NCBI GenBank assembly: GCA_001602455.1
Contig: CP012157.1
Coordinates: forward strand, 429,733-493,732
From: Betaproteobacteria bacterium UKL13-2
GTDB taxonomy: Bacteria; Pseudomonadota; Gammaproteobacteria; Burkholderiales; Usitatibacteraceae
Reading direction: 5' to 3'
DNA: 64,000 nt
Notes under the pieces: generated by a model
Seen by the model: the letters and a program-made list of their open reading frames with translations, nothing else
Told to the model about the DNA's origin: nothing
The model's database searches: none
Part shown: positions 21,346 to 27,054 of the stretch, piece after piece
How the letters are laid out: every line of letters begins with the position of its first letter
Position numbering within the stretch: position 1 is the stretch's first letter
Translations under genes and position numbers: made by a program

Positions 21346-23202
21346 ATGTGTGGCATTGTAGGTGCAATTTCGACTCGAAACATCGTCCCCATTCTCACCG
21401 AGGGGCTTAAGCGGCTGGAATATCGCGGGTATGACTCCGCTGGACTCGCCGTGATGACCGCCGAGAATAGTGAAATTCAACGTGTGCGCCGAGTCGGCCG
21501 TGTTGCCGAAATGGAGGACGCGATACTGGCGCAGGGTCTTCAAGGGGTATTGGGCATCGGACATACCCGCTGGGCGACACACGGCGGCGTGACCGAGTCG
21601 AATGCGCACCCACATTTCTCGCAACATGAAATCGCAGTCGTACACAATGGCATCATCGAGAATCACGAGGCGCTTCGGACAACGCTGAAGCAACGCGGAT
21701 ATGTGTTCGATTCCCAAACCGATACAGAAGTCATCGCACACTTAGTACACCGCTACTTTCTAGAAGTAGCCGATCTGTTCAAAGCGGTGCAACTGGCTGC
21801 AATTGAGATGCACGGTGCTTATGCAATTGGTGTGATCTCGCGCTCTGCCCCGGACAGATTGGTATGTGCCCGGGTGGGGTGCCCGCTACTCATCGGCGTT
21901 GGTCGCCCCCAGGCTGAGGGCGGTGCAGGAGAGAACTTCATCGCATCCGATGTCACCGCCGTCCTGCCCGTCACGCGTAGTGTGATCTACCTAGAAGAAG
22001 GTGATGTCGCATCGATTACCCGCACCAATATCGAAATTGTTGATCGCACCGGCGCGCCGGTTCACCGACAGGTTCACCTATCCGATGTCGCTGACGATGC
22101 GCGTGAACTAGGGCCCTATACGCATTTCATGCAAAAGGAGACTCACGAGCAACCACGCGCTATCGCCGATACGTTGGAAGCCGTCATCACCAACGGAATT
22201 GAGCTCGATATATTTGGCACCGATGCTCAGGTGAATTTCTCGCAAGCAACCAGTGTGCTGATCCTTGCATCGGGAACCAGTTTTTATGCGGGGATGGTCG
22301 CCAAACAGTGGATCGAAACCATTGCGCGTGTCCCCTGCCAAATTGAACTTGGACACGAGTATCGCTACCGCGATTCGCTCCCAGATTCTCGGCAGATAGT
22401 GGTGACGATTTCGCAATCAGGAGAGACGCTAGACACCATGGAGGCGCTCAAGCGAGCAAAGGCGTTAGGACACACCGCAACGCTTTCCATCTGTAATGTT
22501 CGACAGTCCGCTATCCCGCGTGCTTCTTCAATGGTGTTCTATACGCGCGCAGGCGCAGAAATCGGGGTTGCCTCGACGAAAGCATTCACGACACAACTTG
22601 CCGCCCTCTACTGCTTTGCACTCGGATTAGCAAAAGCAAAAAATCGGCTGACGACTGTACAAGAACAAGAACACATTGACCAGCTAAGGTTTGTGCCGGG
22701 AAGTGTTCAACACGCATTGAACTTAGAACCGCAAATTCAAGTCTGGGCCGAGCTTTTTGCCGGGAAAGCGAATGCACTATTTCTTGGGCGTGGGCTGCAC
22801 TACCCGATTGCGTTAGAAGGGGCGCTCAAGCTCAAAGAAATTTCATATATCCATGCGGAAGCCTACCCGGCGGGGGAGCTCAAGCATGGCCCACTTGCGC
22901 TGGTTGACAGCAATATGCCAGTCGTGGTGATTGCGCCGAACGATAGCCTGCTCGAGAAAGTGAAATCCAACATGCAGGAAGTACGCGCTCGCGGGGGCGA
23001 GCTGTTTGTATTCGCGGATGCAGACAGCCATTTCCACGCAAGTGACGGTGTCCATGTGATTCGAACTCCTCGCCATGCCGGGTTGCTGTCACCGATCATT
23101 CACGCCATTCCCGTACAACTGCTCGCCTACCATACAGCCGTAAAGCGGGGTGCTGACGTTGATAAGCCCCGTAATCTGGCTAAGTCCGTTACCGTGGAGT
23201 GA
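21346..23202 (+). CDS. glmS: Glutamine-fructose-6-phosphate aminotransferase (isomerizing)
   Basis: A 618-residue enzyme making glucosamine-6-phosphate. The class II glutaminase nucleophile is Cys2 in MCGIVGA, followed by [14 protein letters not shown] and HTRWATHGG; two SIS domains bind the sugar ([17 protein letters not shown]). The C-terminus [10 protein letters not shown] is the conserved end that TnsD of Tn7 recognises as DNA. A decayed Tn7-like island starts 22 bases after the stop codon. Confidence 0.98.
   Translation: MCGIVGAISTRNIVPILTEGLKRLEYRGYDSAGLAVMTAENSEIQRVRRVGRVAEMEDAILAQGLQGVLGIGHTRWATHGGVTESNAHPHFSQHEIAVVHNGIIENHEALRTTLKQRGYVFDSQTDTEVIAHLVHRYFLEVADLFKAVQLAAIEMHGAYAIGVISRSAPDRLVCARVGCPLLIGVGRPQAEGGAGENFIASDVTAVLPVTRSVIYLEEGDVASITRTNIEIVDRTGAPVHRQVHLSDVADDARELGPYTHFMQKETHEQPRAIADTLEAVITNGIELDIFGTDAQVNFSQATSVLILASGTSFYAGMVAKQWIETIARVPCQIELGHEYRYRDSLPDSRQIVVTISQSGETLDTMEALKRAKALGHTATLSICNVRQSAIPRASSMVFYTRAGAEIGVASTKAFTTQLAALYCFALGLAKAKNRLTTVQEQEHIDQLRFVPGSVQHALNLEPQIQVWAELFAGKANALFLGRGLHYPIALEGALKLKEISYIHAEAYPAGELKHGPLALVDSNMPVVVIAPNDSLLEKVKSNMQEVRARGGELFVFADADSHFHASDGVHVIRTPRHAGLLSPIIHAIPVQLLAYHTAVKRGADVDKPRNLAKSVTVE
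23167..23202 (+). other. attTn7 recognition sequence at the 3' end of glmS
   Basis: The last codons read CGTAATCTGGC, AAGTCCGTTAC and GTGGAGTGA, matching the conserved glmS end bound by TnsD in Tn7 targeting at nearly every non-wobble position. Tn7 inserts roughly 20-25 bp past the glmS stop, which is where the end at 23225 lies. Confidence 0.75.
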
Positions 23203-23224
23203 TACCTCAGACGCAAGCGCAAAT

Positions 23225-23283
23225 TGTTTCTTGGGAATAAAGTCTAGAACTCCTCAGTAGACGTCGGTAATAAAGTCTAGAAC
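23225..23283 (+). mobile_element. Tn7-like right end with two TnsB-type boxes
   Basis: TGT at 23225 is followed after 8 bases by AATAAAGTCTAGAAC (23236-23250), with a second identical box at 23269-23283. The known Tn7 right end starts TGTGGGCGGAC followed by AATAAAGTCTTAAACT, so the box, its distance from the terminal TGT and its tandem repetition all agree. The end is oriented with its tip toward glmS, as in real Tn7 insertions. Confidence 0.6.
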
Positions 23284-23366
23284 AAGCCGGGTGCTTGACG
23301 CGCCGACTCTTGCAGCTACTTCGGTAGTATTGCCGCATATACCCGTAAGTCTCCTCAAAAAGATCT

Positions 23367-23522
23367 TCATCCGCGTGCAGCTCGTACTTGAACAACTCCT
23401 TCCGCGGGGCCTTCTTCACGTCCCCTGACCAAATGAATGCCAGTAATTTCTTCAGTTGAACCTCTGTGCCGGTATCGGAGTACGTCTCGTATCTTGCGCA
23501 TGGATAGTCTGTCCTGTGGCAT
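23367..23522 (-). pseudogene. IS21-family transposase istA, 5' fragment
   Basis: An ORF of 51 codons whose first 20 residues, MPQDRLSMRKIRDVLRYRHR, match the N-terminus of IS21-family IstA proteins (typically M-P-x-x-R-L/I-S-M-R-K-I-R-E-V-L-R). After about residue 21 the similarity stops and the frame ends in TGA, so all but the first 20 or so residues of a protein of several hundred are lost. The matching terminal repeats lie just upstream (23586-23661). Confidence 0.6.
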
Positions 23523-23585
23523 GCCCGCTCGCTTTCAAAAAAGCGACGAGATTACCGTTAACAATCCACACAGCACACCAGCTAT

Positions 23586-23690
23586 CGGTCACGTTCAGCG
23601 CGAAATCGCGGTCACGCTTCGGCGAAACGTCGGTCACGCTTTGGTGAAATCACCGGTCACGATCACGCGAAATACGCAACCAGCCAGAAA
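23586..23690 (-). mobile_element. IS21-family terminal repeat array
   Basis: Four copies of CGGTCACG start at 23586, 23609, 23631 and 23654, spaced 22-23 bp, alternating with GCGAAA or GGTGAAAT segments. Several IS21-family members carry such multiple terminal repeats between the element tip and istA. Here they lie directly upstream of the istA fragment and in the right orientation. Confidence 0.55.
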
Positions 23691-23744
23691 TTCTCGGATT
23701 TGCTCAATTGTGTCGAGCCGTGCGTCGTTCATGTCGATGACCAT
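23639..23744 (-). pseudogene. Transposase/integrase N-terminal fragment
   Basis: Read leftward from ATG at 23744 the frame gives MVIDMNDARLDTIEQIREFL followed by AG, then loses any family-like character where the IS21-type terminal repeats begin. The start resembles rve-type transposases that open with an M-N-x-x-R/K-L-x-T-x-E-Q-x-R-x-F-L-x-G motif. It looks like an older element interrupted by the IS21-type one. Identification rests on about 18 residues and is tentative. Confidence 0.35.
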
Positions 23745-23773
23745 TTCTGGATAATCGACCCAAAATCCTCATT

Positions 23774-23844
23774 TCAGACGCAGATGCCGTTGGAAACGCA
23801 ATGCCCCTCTCAGACACATATGCCGTTGGAAGAGGCTGCCCCTT
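23774..23844 (+). repeat. Imperfect 35-bp direct repeat upstream of higB
   Basis: Copies at 23774-23808 and 23810-23844 both read TCAGAC, then ATGCCGTTGGAA and end in TGCCCCT. The second copy runs into the TTGACA -35 box of higB, so the duplication sits right at the toxin-antitoxin promoter. Confidence 0.65.
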
Positions 23845-23872
23845 TGACAACCGTATAGCTACGCTATACCCT
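23844..23872 (+). promoter_or_regulatory. higBA promoter with HigA operator
   Basis: A perfect -35 TTGACA (23844-23849) is followed by the palindrome GTATAGCTACGCTATAC (23853-23869; 7-bp arms around TAC), which overlaps the -10 region (TATACC or TACCCT). A palindrome across the promoter directly ahead of the toxin gene is the standard site for HigA autorepression. Confidence 0.7.
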
Positions 23873-23878
23873 TGTATC

Positions 23879-24157
23879 GTGATCAAATCATTCGCGCACA
23901 AAGGTTTACGAGAGTTCTTTGAGTCAGGAAAGAAAGCAGGCATTCAGGCCTCGCATTCAACGCGACTCAGATTGCAACTTGCCAAGTTAGACAGTGCTGG
24001 AGGCCCTAACGATATGGCCTTACCCGGCTGGAAACTGCACCCGCTTAAGGGCGGCATGAAAGGACATTAGTCCGTATGGGTTGATCAAAACTGGCGGCTG
24101 ACGTTTGCCTTTGAGGGTGGACATGCAATCGTTGTTGATTATCAGGATTATCACTAG
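23879..24157 (+). pseudogene. higB: higB toxin gene inactivated by an in-frame TAG
   Basis: The GTG at 23879 opens MIKSFAHKGLREFFESGKKA, and the frame continues to HPLKGGMKGH, where TAG (24068-24070) interrupts it. The same frame then goes on with SVWVDQNWRLTFAFEGGHAI and ends VVDYQDYH at the stop 24155-24157. HigB/RelE-type toxins have Trp at the interrupted position (G-F/H-W-S-V-W/R), so a TGG to TAG change is the simplest cause. Full length would be 92 residues, normal for the family. The cut removes the C-terminal third, including conserved strand residues, so mRNA interferase activity should be lost unless the amber codon is read through. Confidence 0.8.
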
Positions 24158-24168
24158 GACAAAACATT

Positions 24169-24465
24169 ATGCGTATGCACAATCCCCCACACCCTGGCGA
24201 AGTATTGCGTGATGGTGTATTTACCGATTCGCAAGTTTCTGTGACCGAATTTGCGAGCCGCATCGGCGTCACCCGAGTAGCCCTGTCTCGTGTGTTGAAC
24301 GGCAAAGCTGGGATAAGCGCCGACATGGCCCTACGTCTCGCCGCTGCGCTCGGCGGTAGCGGCCAATCATGGCTGCACATGCAAGCCAATTTCGACCTGT
24401 GGAACGCTGAGAAGTCGCTTAAGAAAGTTGTTTCGAAGATTAAGCCGCTGGAAGTTGCGGCGTAA
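24169..24465 (+). CDS. higA: HigA-type antitoxin (XRE helix-turn-helix)
   Basis: A 98-residue antitoxin with the family opening NPPHPGEVLRDGV and an XRE helix-turn-helix at about residues 25-60 (VTEFASRIGVTRVALSRVLN, then GKAGISADMALRLAAALG). HigA binds and neutralises HigB and represses the operon through the palindrome at 23853-23869. It lies 11 bases after the end of the broken toxin gene. It appears intact, so it may persist as a plain repressor or as an anti-addiction module against related toxins. Confidence 0.9.
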   Translation: MRMHNPPHPGEVLRDGVFTDSQVSVTEFASRIGVTRVALSRVLNGKAGISADMALRLAAALGGSGQSWLHMQANFDLWNAEKSLKKVVSKIKPLEVAA

Positions 24466-24636
24466 ATCGGCCAATAGCCGCGCTTCCCGAAGATCGTCCA
24501 ATTAGATGAGTATTGTCTGATGTGACGTAAAACTTGATTCTGTTATGAGTCTCCATAACTACAACTGCTTTGAAAAAAGATATGATTCCGAAGTGTTTTT
24601 TCGACTTTTCTTACGCGAGTTCTGCGTCAGCCCGAA

Positions 24637-24678
24637 ATGTTGTGGAGACTCGGGCTGTCGCCATAAATTGAGTTAGGC
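24637..24678 (+). other. attI-like (or degenerate attC) recombination site
   Basis: The segment ends in the integrase core site GTTAGGC (24672-24678). The 20 bases before it, with GGGCTGTCGCC and ATAAA, resemble the end of attI1 (GGGCAGTCGCCC, TAAAACAAAGTTAGGC, from memory). No matching RYYYAAC box is seen upstream, which argues for attI over attC, but no intI lies beside it. An 8-bp inverted repeat CAGCCCGA/TCGGGCTG (24628-24657) overlaps. The rest of the gap from 24466 holds nothing I can identify. Confidence 0.45.
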
Positions 24679-25079
24679 CTACAGGAAACATGGAAGCGAT
24701 CTGGAAGGTGTTTGCGGACTGCAAATCCGAAGAAGCGGCGCTAAAGCTGGCATCTCGGAGTTTTGTGCTTCTTGGGCAGGCCCCGGAATCGCTTACTGCT
24801 GAGCCTTATGCGAAGGGTGGGTATGTCATCCGCGCCATAACTCGCCTCCCTGTGCAGGAGTGGTCCCAGATTGTCTTGCTGGCGCTGTCCCAGGCTCAGG
24901 CAGTAGGTCGAGAGTGGGTCATCTACGGCGACATCCGAGAGGAACTGGAAGCGTGGTCAAATCATGCTGCGGTCTCAGGGGTCACATCAGTCCACTTGCA
25001 GGTGCTGTGTGGGCCTAACTGTTCGTTCAAGCGGCAGTATCAATCGCTTCGCGATTGATACTGCCGCTTAACTCAGGCG
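24673..25079 (+). mobile_element. Solitary integron gene cassette
   Basis: A unit of 407 bp from the G/TTAGGC cut at 24672/24673 to the G/TTAGGC cut at 25079/25080. It holds one ORF close behind the left core site and one attC at its 3' end, exactly the plan of a mobile cassette. Compact size and ORF orientation are typical. No integrase gene occurs in the window. Confidence 0.8.
24690..25058 (+). CDS. Cassette-borne hypothetical protein
   Basis: A 122-residue protein I do not recognise. The Shine-Dalgarno AGGAA at 24683-24687 precedes ATG at 24690, only 12 bases after the core site, the usual position for a cassette gene. The first 110 residues are mixed alpha/beta with no membrane segment (EAALKLASRSFVLLGQ, GYVIRAITRLP, EWVIYGDIREELEAW). 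The reading frame runs through the R'' core box and half of the attC stem, so the last 14 or so residues (NCSFKRQYQSLRD) are encoded by the recombination site itself. Function unknown; small soluble proteins of this kind are common in cassette arrays. Confidence 0.7.
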   Translation: MEAIWKVFADCKSEEAALKLASRSFVLLGQAPESLTAEPYAKGGYVIRAITRLPVQEWSQIVLLALSQAQAVGREWVIYGDIREELEAWSNHAAVSGVTSVHLQVLCGPNCSFKRQYQSLRD

Positions 25080-25085
25080 TTAGGC
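25013..25085 (+). other. attC site (59-base element) of the cassette
   Basis: R'' GCCTAAC at 25013-25019 pairs with R' GTTAGGC at 25079-25085. Inside, GTTCAAGCGG (L'') faces CCGCTTAAC (L'), and the centre is a perfect 17-bp stem from GCGGCAGTATCAATCGC (25031-25047) to its complement (25051-25067) with loop TTC. The 73-bp length, box order and imperfect outer symmetry fit the attC family closely. Confidence 0.9.
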
Positions 25086-25256
25086 GTCACATCCAGAGAG
25101 TGCTGCTCACGAACATCGGACAGTGGTCATGCAACTTCGACAACAAGACACGTCTTTCGCACCGACTAACTACCTGAGCACTAGCTTGCGTGATACAGAC
25201 TATCGGAGAGTTTGTCCGAAGTTTTTTCTCGACTGAAAACACAGGATCTTTTTTAC

Positions 25257-25277
25257 AGACTTTATTGTCCACTACCA
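25257..25277 (-). mobile_element. Tn7-like inverted end
   Basis: AGACTTTATTGTCC is the exact reverse complement of GGACAATAAAGTCT, the outermost TnsB-type box of the Tn7 right end, and is followed by ACTACCA where Tn7 has GCCCACA. Orientation is opposite to the glmS-proximal end, as required for the other side of one element. The tip bases differ from the expected ACA. Confidence 0.5.
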
Positions 25278-25280
25278 GAT

Positions 25281-25301
25281 TGTTTCTCGGCAACAAAGTC
25301 T
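25281..25301 (+). mobile_element. Second Tn7-like right tip, direct orientation
   Basis: TGTTTCTCGGCAACAAAGTC at 25281 follows the layout of the glmS-proximal tip at 23225 (TGTTTCTTGGGAATAAAGTC): 16 of 20 bases are identical. It could be the glmS-side end of an older insertion displaced by the newer one. Only the tip is visible. Confidence 0.4.
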
Positions 25302-25471
25302 TGCCCATTTGGCAAACACAGCCCGGGATGCGTTGGTCGGTCAGGCAAAAATCGCCCCCGCCCCCGCTTTCGAACACGCTCCCTTGAAATGATTGGGCTA
25401 GACGGCCAACAAGGACGTACCCCGTCGTCGCTATAATCCCGTCATCCTAGGACAACAATAAGTGAATATTC

Positions 25472-26419
25472 ATGCCAGCGCTCATCTGCGGTTCCATTGC
25501 GTACGACACCATCATGGTTTTCCATGGGCAATTTGGCACCCACATCCTTCCTGACCAAATCCATATCCTGAATGTCTCGTTTCTCGTCCCTGATATGCGC
25601 CGCGAATTTGGCGGTACGGCAGGCAACATTGCCTACAATCTCAAGCTGTTGGGCGGTGAGCCGCTAGTGATGGCCACCGTCGGGGACGATTTTGGGCCCT
25701 ACCGCGAGCGCTTGGACCAGCTCGGAATATCGCGCGATCACATTAAGGAAGTGCCGGGTACCTTTGTGCCGCAAGCCTTTATTACGACGGATCTGGATGC
25801 GAACCAGATCACCGCTTTCCATCCGGGGGCAATGTCTTCGTCGTACATCAATAAGGTTGGTGACGCGAAGGGTGTGACATTGGGTATTCTCGCGCCGGAT
25901 TCGCGTGACGGAATGCTCCAGCACGCAGCGCAGTTCGCGGACCACAAGATTCCCTTCATTTTCGACCCCGGCCAGGCCATGCCGATTTTTAATGGCAACG
26001 AGCTTCGTCACTTCATCGAACTTGCCGATTTTGTGACGGTCAATGACTATGAGGCTCGCGTGTTGGAAGAACAAACCGGAGAACCCGTGGAGAAGCTGGC
26101 CGAGCGAGTCCAAGCGCTGATTGTGACCAAGGGGGCGGAAGGTTCTGTGATCTATACCAATGGTCAACAAATAGCCATCCCAAGCGTTAGGGAAAATCGG
26201 CGGGTTGATCCTACCGGCTGTGGAGACGCCTACCGTTCAGGTTTGTTGTACGGCATTGAACGCGGCTGGTCATGGGAAAAAACCGGACGACTTGCCAACA
26301 CCATGGGTTCGATCAAGATTGAATATCGTGGGCCGCAGGGCCATCAGCCAACGCGCGACGAAATCGCCGAGCGTTATCAGATGGCATTTGATGAACCGCT
26401 ATGGGACGGGGACGAGTAA
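25472..26419 (+). CDS. PfkB-family carbohydrate/adenosine kinase
   Basis: A 315-residue ribokinase-fold kinase. The N-terminal GGTAGNIAYNLKLLGG (PfkB signature 1) and the C-terminal RVDPTGCGDAYRSGLLYGI with the catalytic Asp of DPTGCGD (signature 2) are clear. Members phosphorylate sugars or nucleosides with ATP; adenosine kinase-like proteins with this opening (CGSIAYDTIM) are common in betaproteobacteria, but the substrate cannot be decided here. The next gene, a lipoprotein, follows after 60 bases. Confidence 0.85.
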   Translation: MPALICGSIAYDTIMVFHGQFGTHILPDQIHILNVSFLVPDMRREFGGTAGNIAYNLKLLGGEPLVMATVGDDFGPYRERLDQLGISRDHIKEVPGTFVPQAFITTDLDANQITAFHPGAMSSSYINKVGDAKGVTLGILAPDSRDGMLQHAAQFADHKIPFIFDPGQAMPIFNGNELRHFIELADFVTVNDYEARVLEEQTGEPVEKLAERVQALIVTKGAEGSVIYTNGQQIAIPSVRENRRVDPTGCGDAYRSGLLYGIERGWSWEKTGRLANTMGSIKIEYRGPQGHQPTRDEIAERYQMAFDEPLWDGDE

Positions 26420-26479
26420 TTGCCGTAAGAAGGCAAGTCATTCGAAGTCTCTAGTCAGATTGATGAAAAGGAGCACAGC

Positions 26480-26953
26480 ATGAAATTCAAATTTGTACTT
26501 ATTTCGGGCGTGTTGCTGACCAGCGCGTTGTTGTCTGGTTGTGCGGCACCTGGTCTGGGAGGTGGTGATTACAACCGCCGTCAAGTCCGTGGCGAAATGA
26601 ACGTCCGCTTAGGTGTTGTTGAATCTGTCCGTGACGTGACCATTGACGCGCGGGGAGGTGAGTCGGGAACCGGGACCATGGTCGGTGCCGCGCTAGGTGG
26701 TATTGGTGGCTCGACCGTGGGCGGCAGTGACCGTGCTAACGCAGCCGGCGCAATTGCCGGTGCGGTTGTTGGTGGATTGATCGGGGGTGCTATCGATAAA
26801 GGAACCAACAATCGACGCGGTGTCGAAGTGACTGTTCGCTTAGAAGACGGTCGGCTCACTGCGATCACGCAAGAAAAAGACGAAGAGTTCCGCGTTGGAG
26901 ATAAAGTTCGCATCCTATCGGGTCAAGGTGTGACGCGCGTTACGCGGGGATAA
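26480..26953 (+). CDS. Glycine-zipper 2TM outer-membrane lipoprotein (SlyB-like)
   Basis: A 157-residue lipoprotein. The signal peptide ends in LLSGC, with Cys21 lipidated. Residues about 66-103 are a glycine-zipper double helix (GTMVGAALGGIGGSTVGG, then AIAGAVVGGLIGGAID). The C-terminal domain (VEVTVRLEDGRLTAITQEKD, then FRVGDKVRILSGQG) is the SlyB/Pcp type. Such proteins sit in the outer membrane and stabilise it. A terminator shared with the convergent kinase gene follows. Confidence 0.85.
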   Translation: MKFKFVLISGVLLTSALLSGCAAPGLGGGDYNRRQVRGEMNVRLGVVESVRDVTIDARGGESGTGTMVGAALGGIGGSTVGGSDRANAAGAIAGAVVGGLIGGAIDKGTNNRRGVEVTVRLEDGRLTAITQEKDEEFRVGDKVRILSGQGVTRVTRG

Positions 26954-27022
26954 TCTGAGTATTTCATCGTGGTGCCGAGGCAACGTGCTTCGAAGGATGT
27001 TGCCTCTGAACATGTGGCGTTG

Positions 27023-27054
27023 AAAAAAGGGGGGGGCTTCGGCGCCCCTTTTTT
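27023..27054. terminator. Bidirectional intrinsic terminator
   Basis: AAAAAAGGGG (27023-27032) pairs with CCCCTTTTTT (27045-27054) around a G/C-rich loop. It ends the lipoprotein mRNA on the plus strand and the histidine kinase mRNA on the minus strand, overlapping the kinase stop codon. Confidence 0.85.

Larger units (their letters stand above)
23225..25277. mobile_element. Decayed Tn7-like element at attTn7 (no transposition genes)
   Basis: A segment of about 2.05 kb bounded by a TGT-headed end with TnsB-type boxes on the left (23225-23283) and an inverted TnsB-type box on the right (25257-25270). It contains an IS21-family fragment, a broken higB with intact higA, and a solitary integron cassette. 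No tnsA, tnsB, tnsC, tnsD or integrase gene is present, so it is a remnant or a non-autonomous element. The possible 5-bp target duplication is imperfect (CAAAT before the left end, CAGAT at 25276-25280). Exact right boundary is uncertain by a few bases. Confidence 0.55.
25086..25471. other. 386-bp stretch after the cassette, up to the sugar kinase gene
   Basis: No convincing gene is present. It contains the inverted TnsB-type box (25257-25270), a second directly oriented Tn7-like tip (25281-25300) and a TATAAT at 25432-25437, a plausible -10 for the kinase gene, although no -35 at normal spacing is visible. Confidence 0.5.

Noticed and set aside
23207-23419. Leftward 70-codon frame behind glmS
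   Set aside because: It runs through the Tn7-like TnsB-type boxes and has no family-like sequence.
23501-23660. Possible higBA or cassette boundary marked by GTT core sites upstream of higB
   Set aside because: No GTTRRRY box with a correct pyrimidine end or an attC partner is present left of higB.
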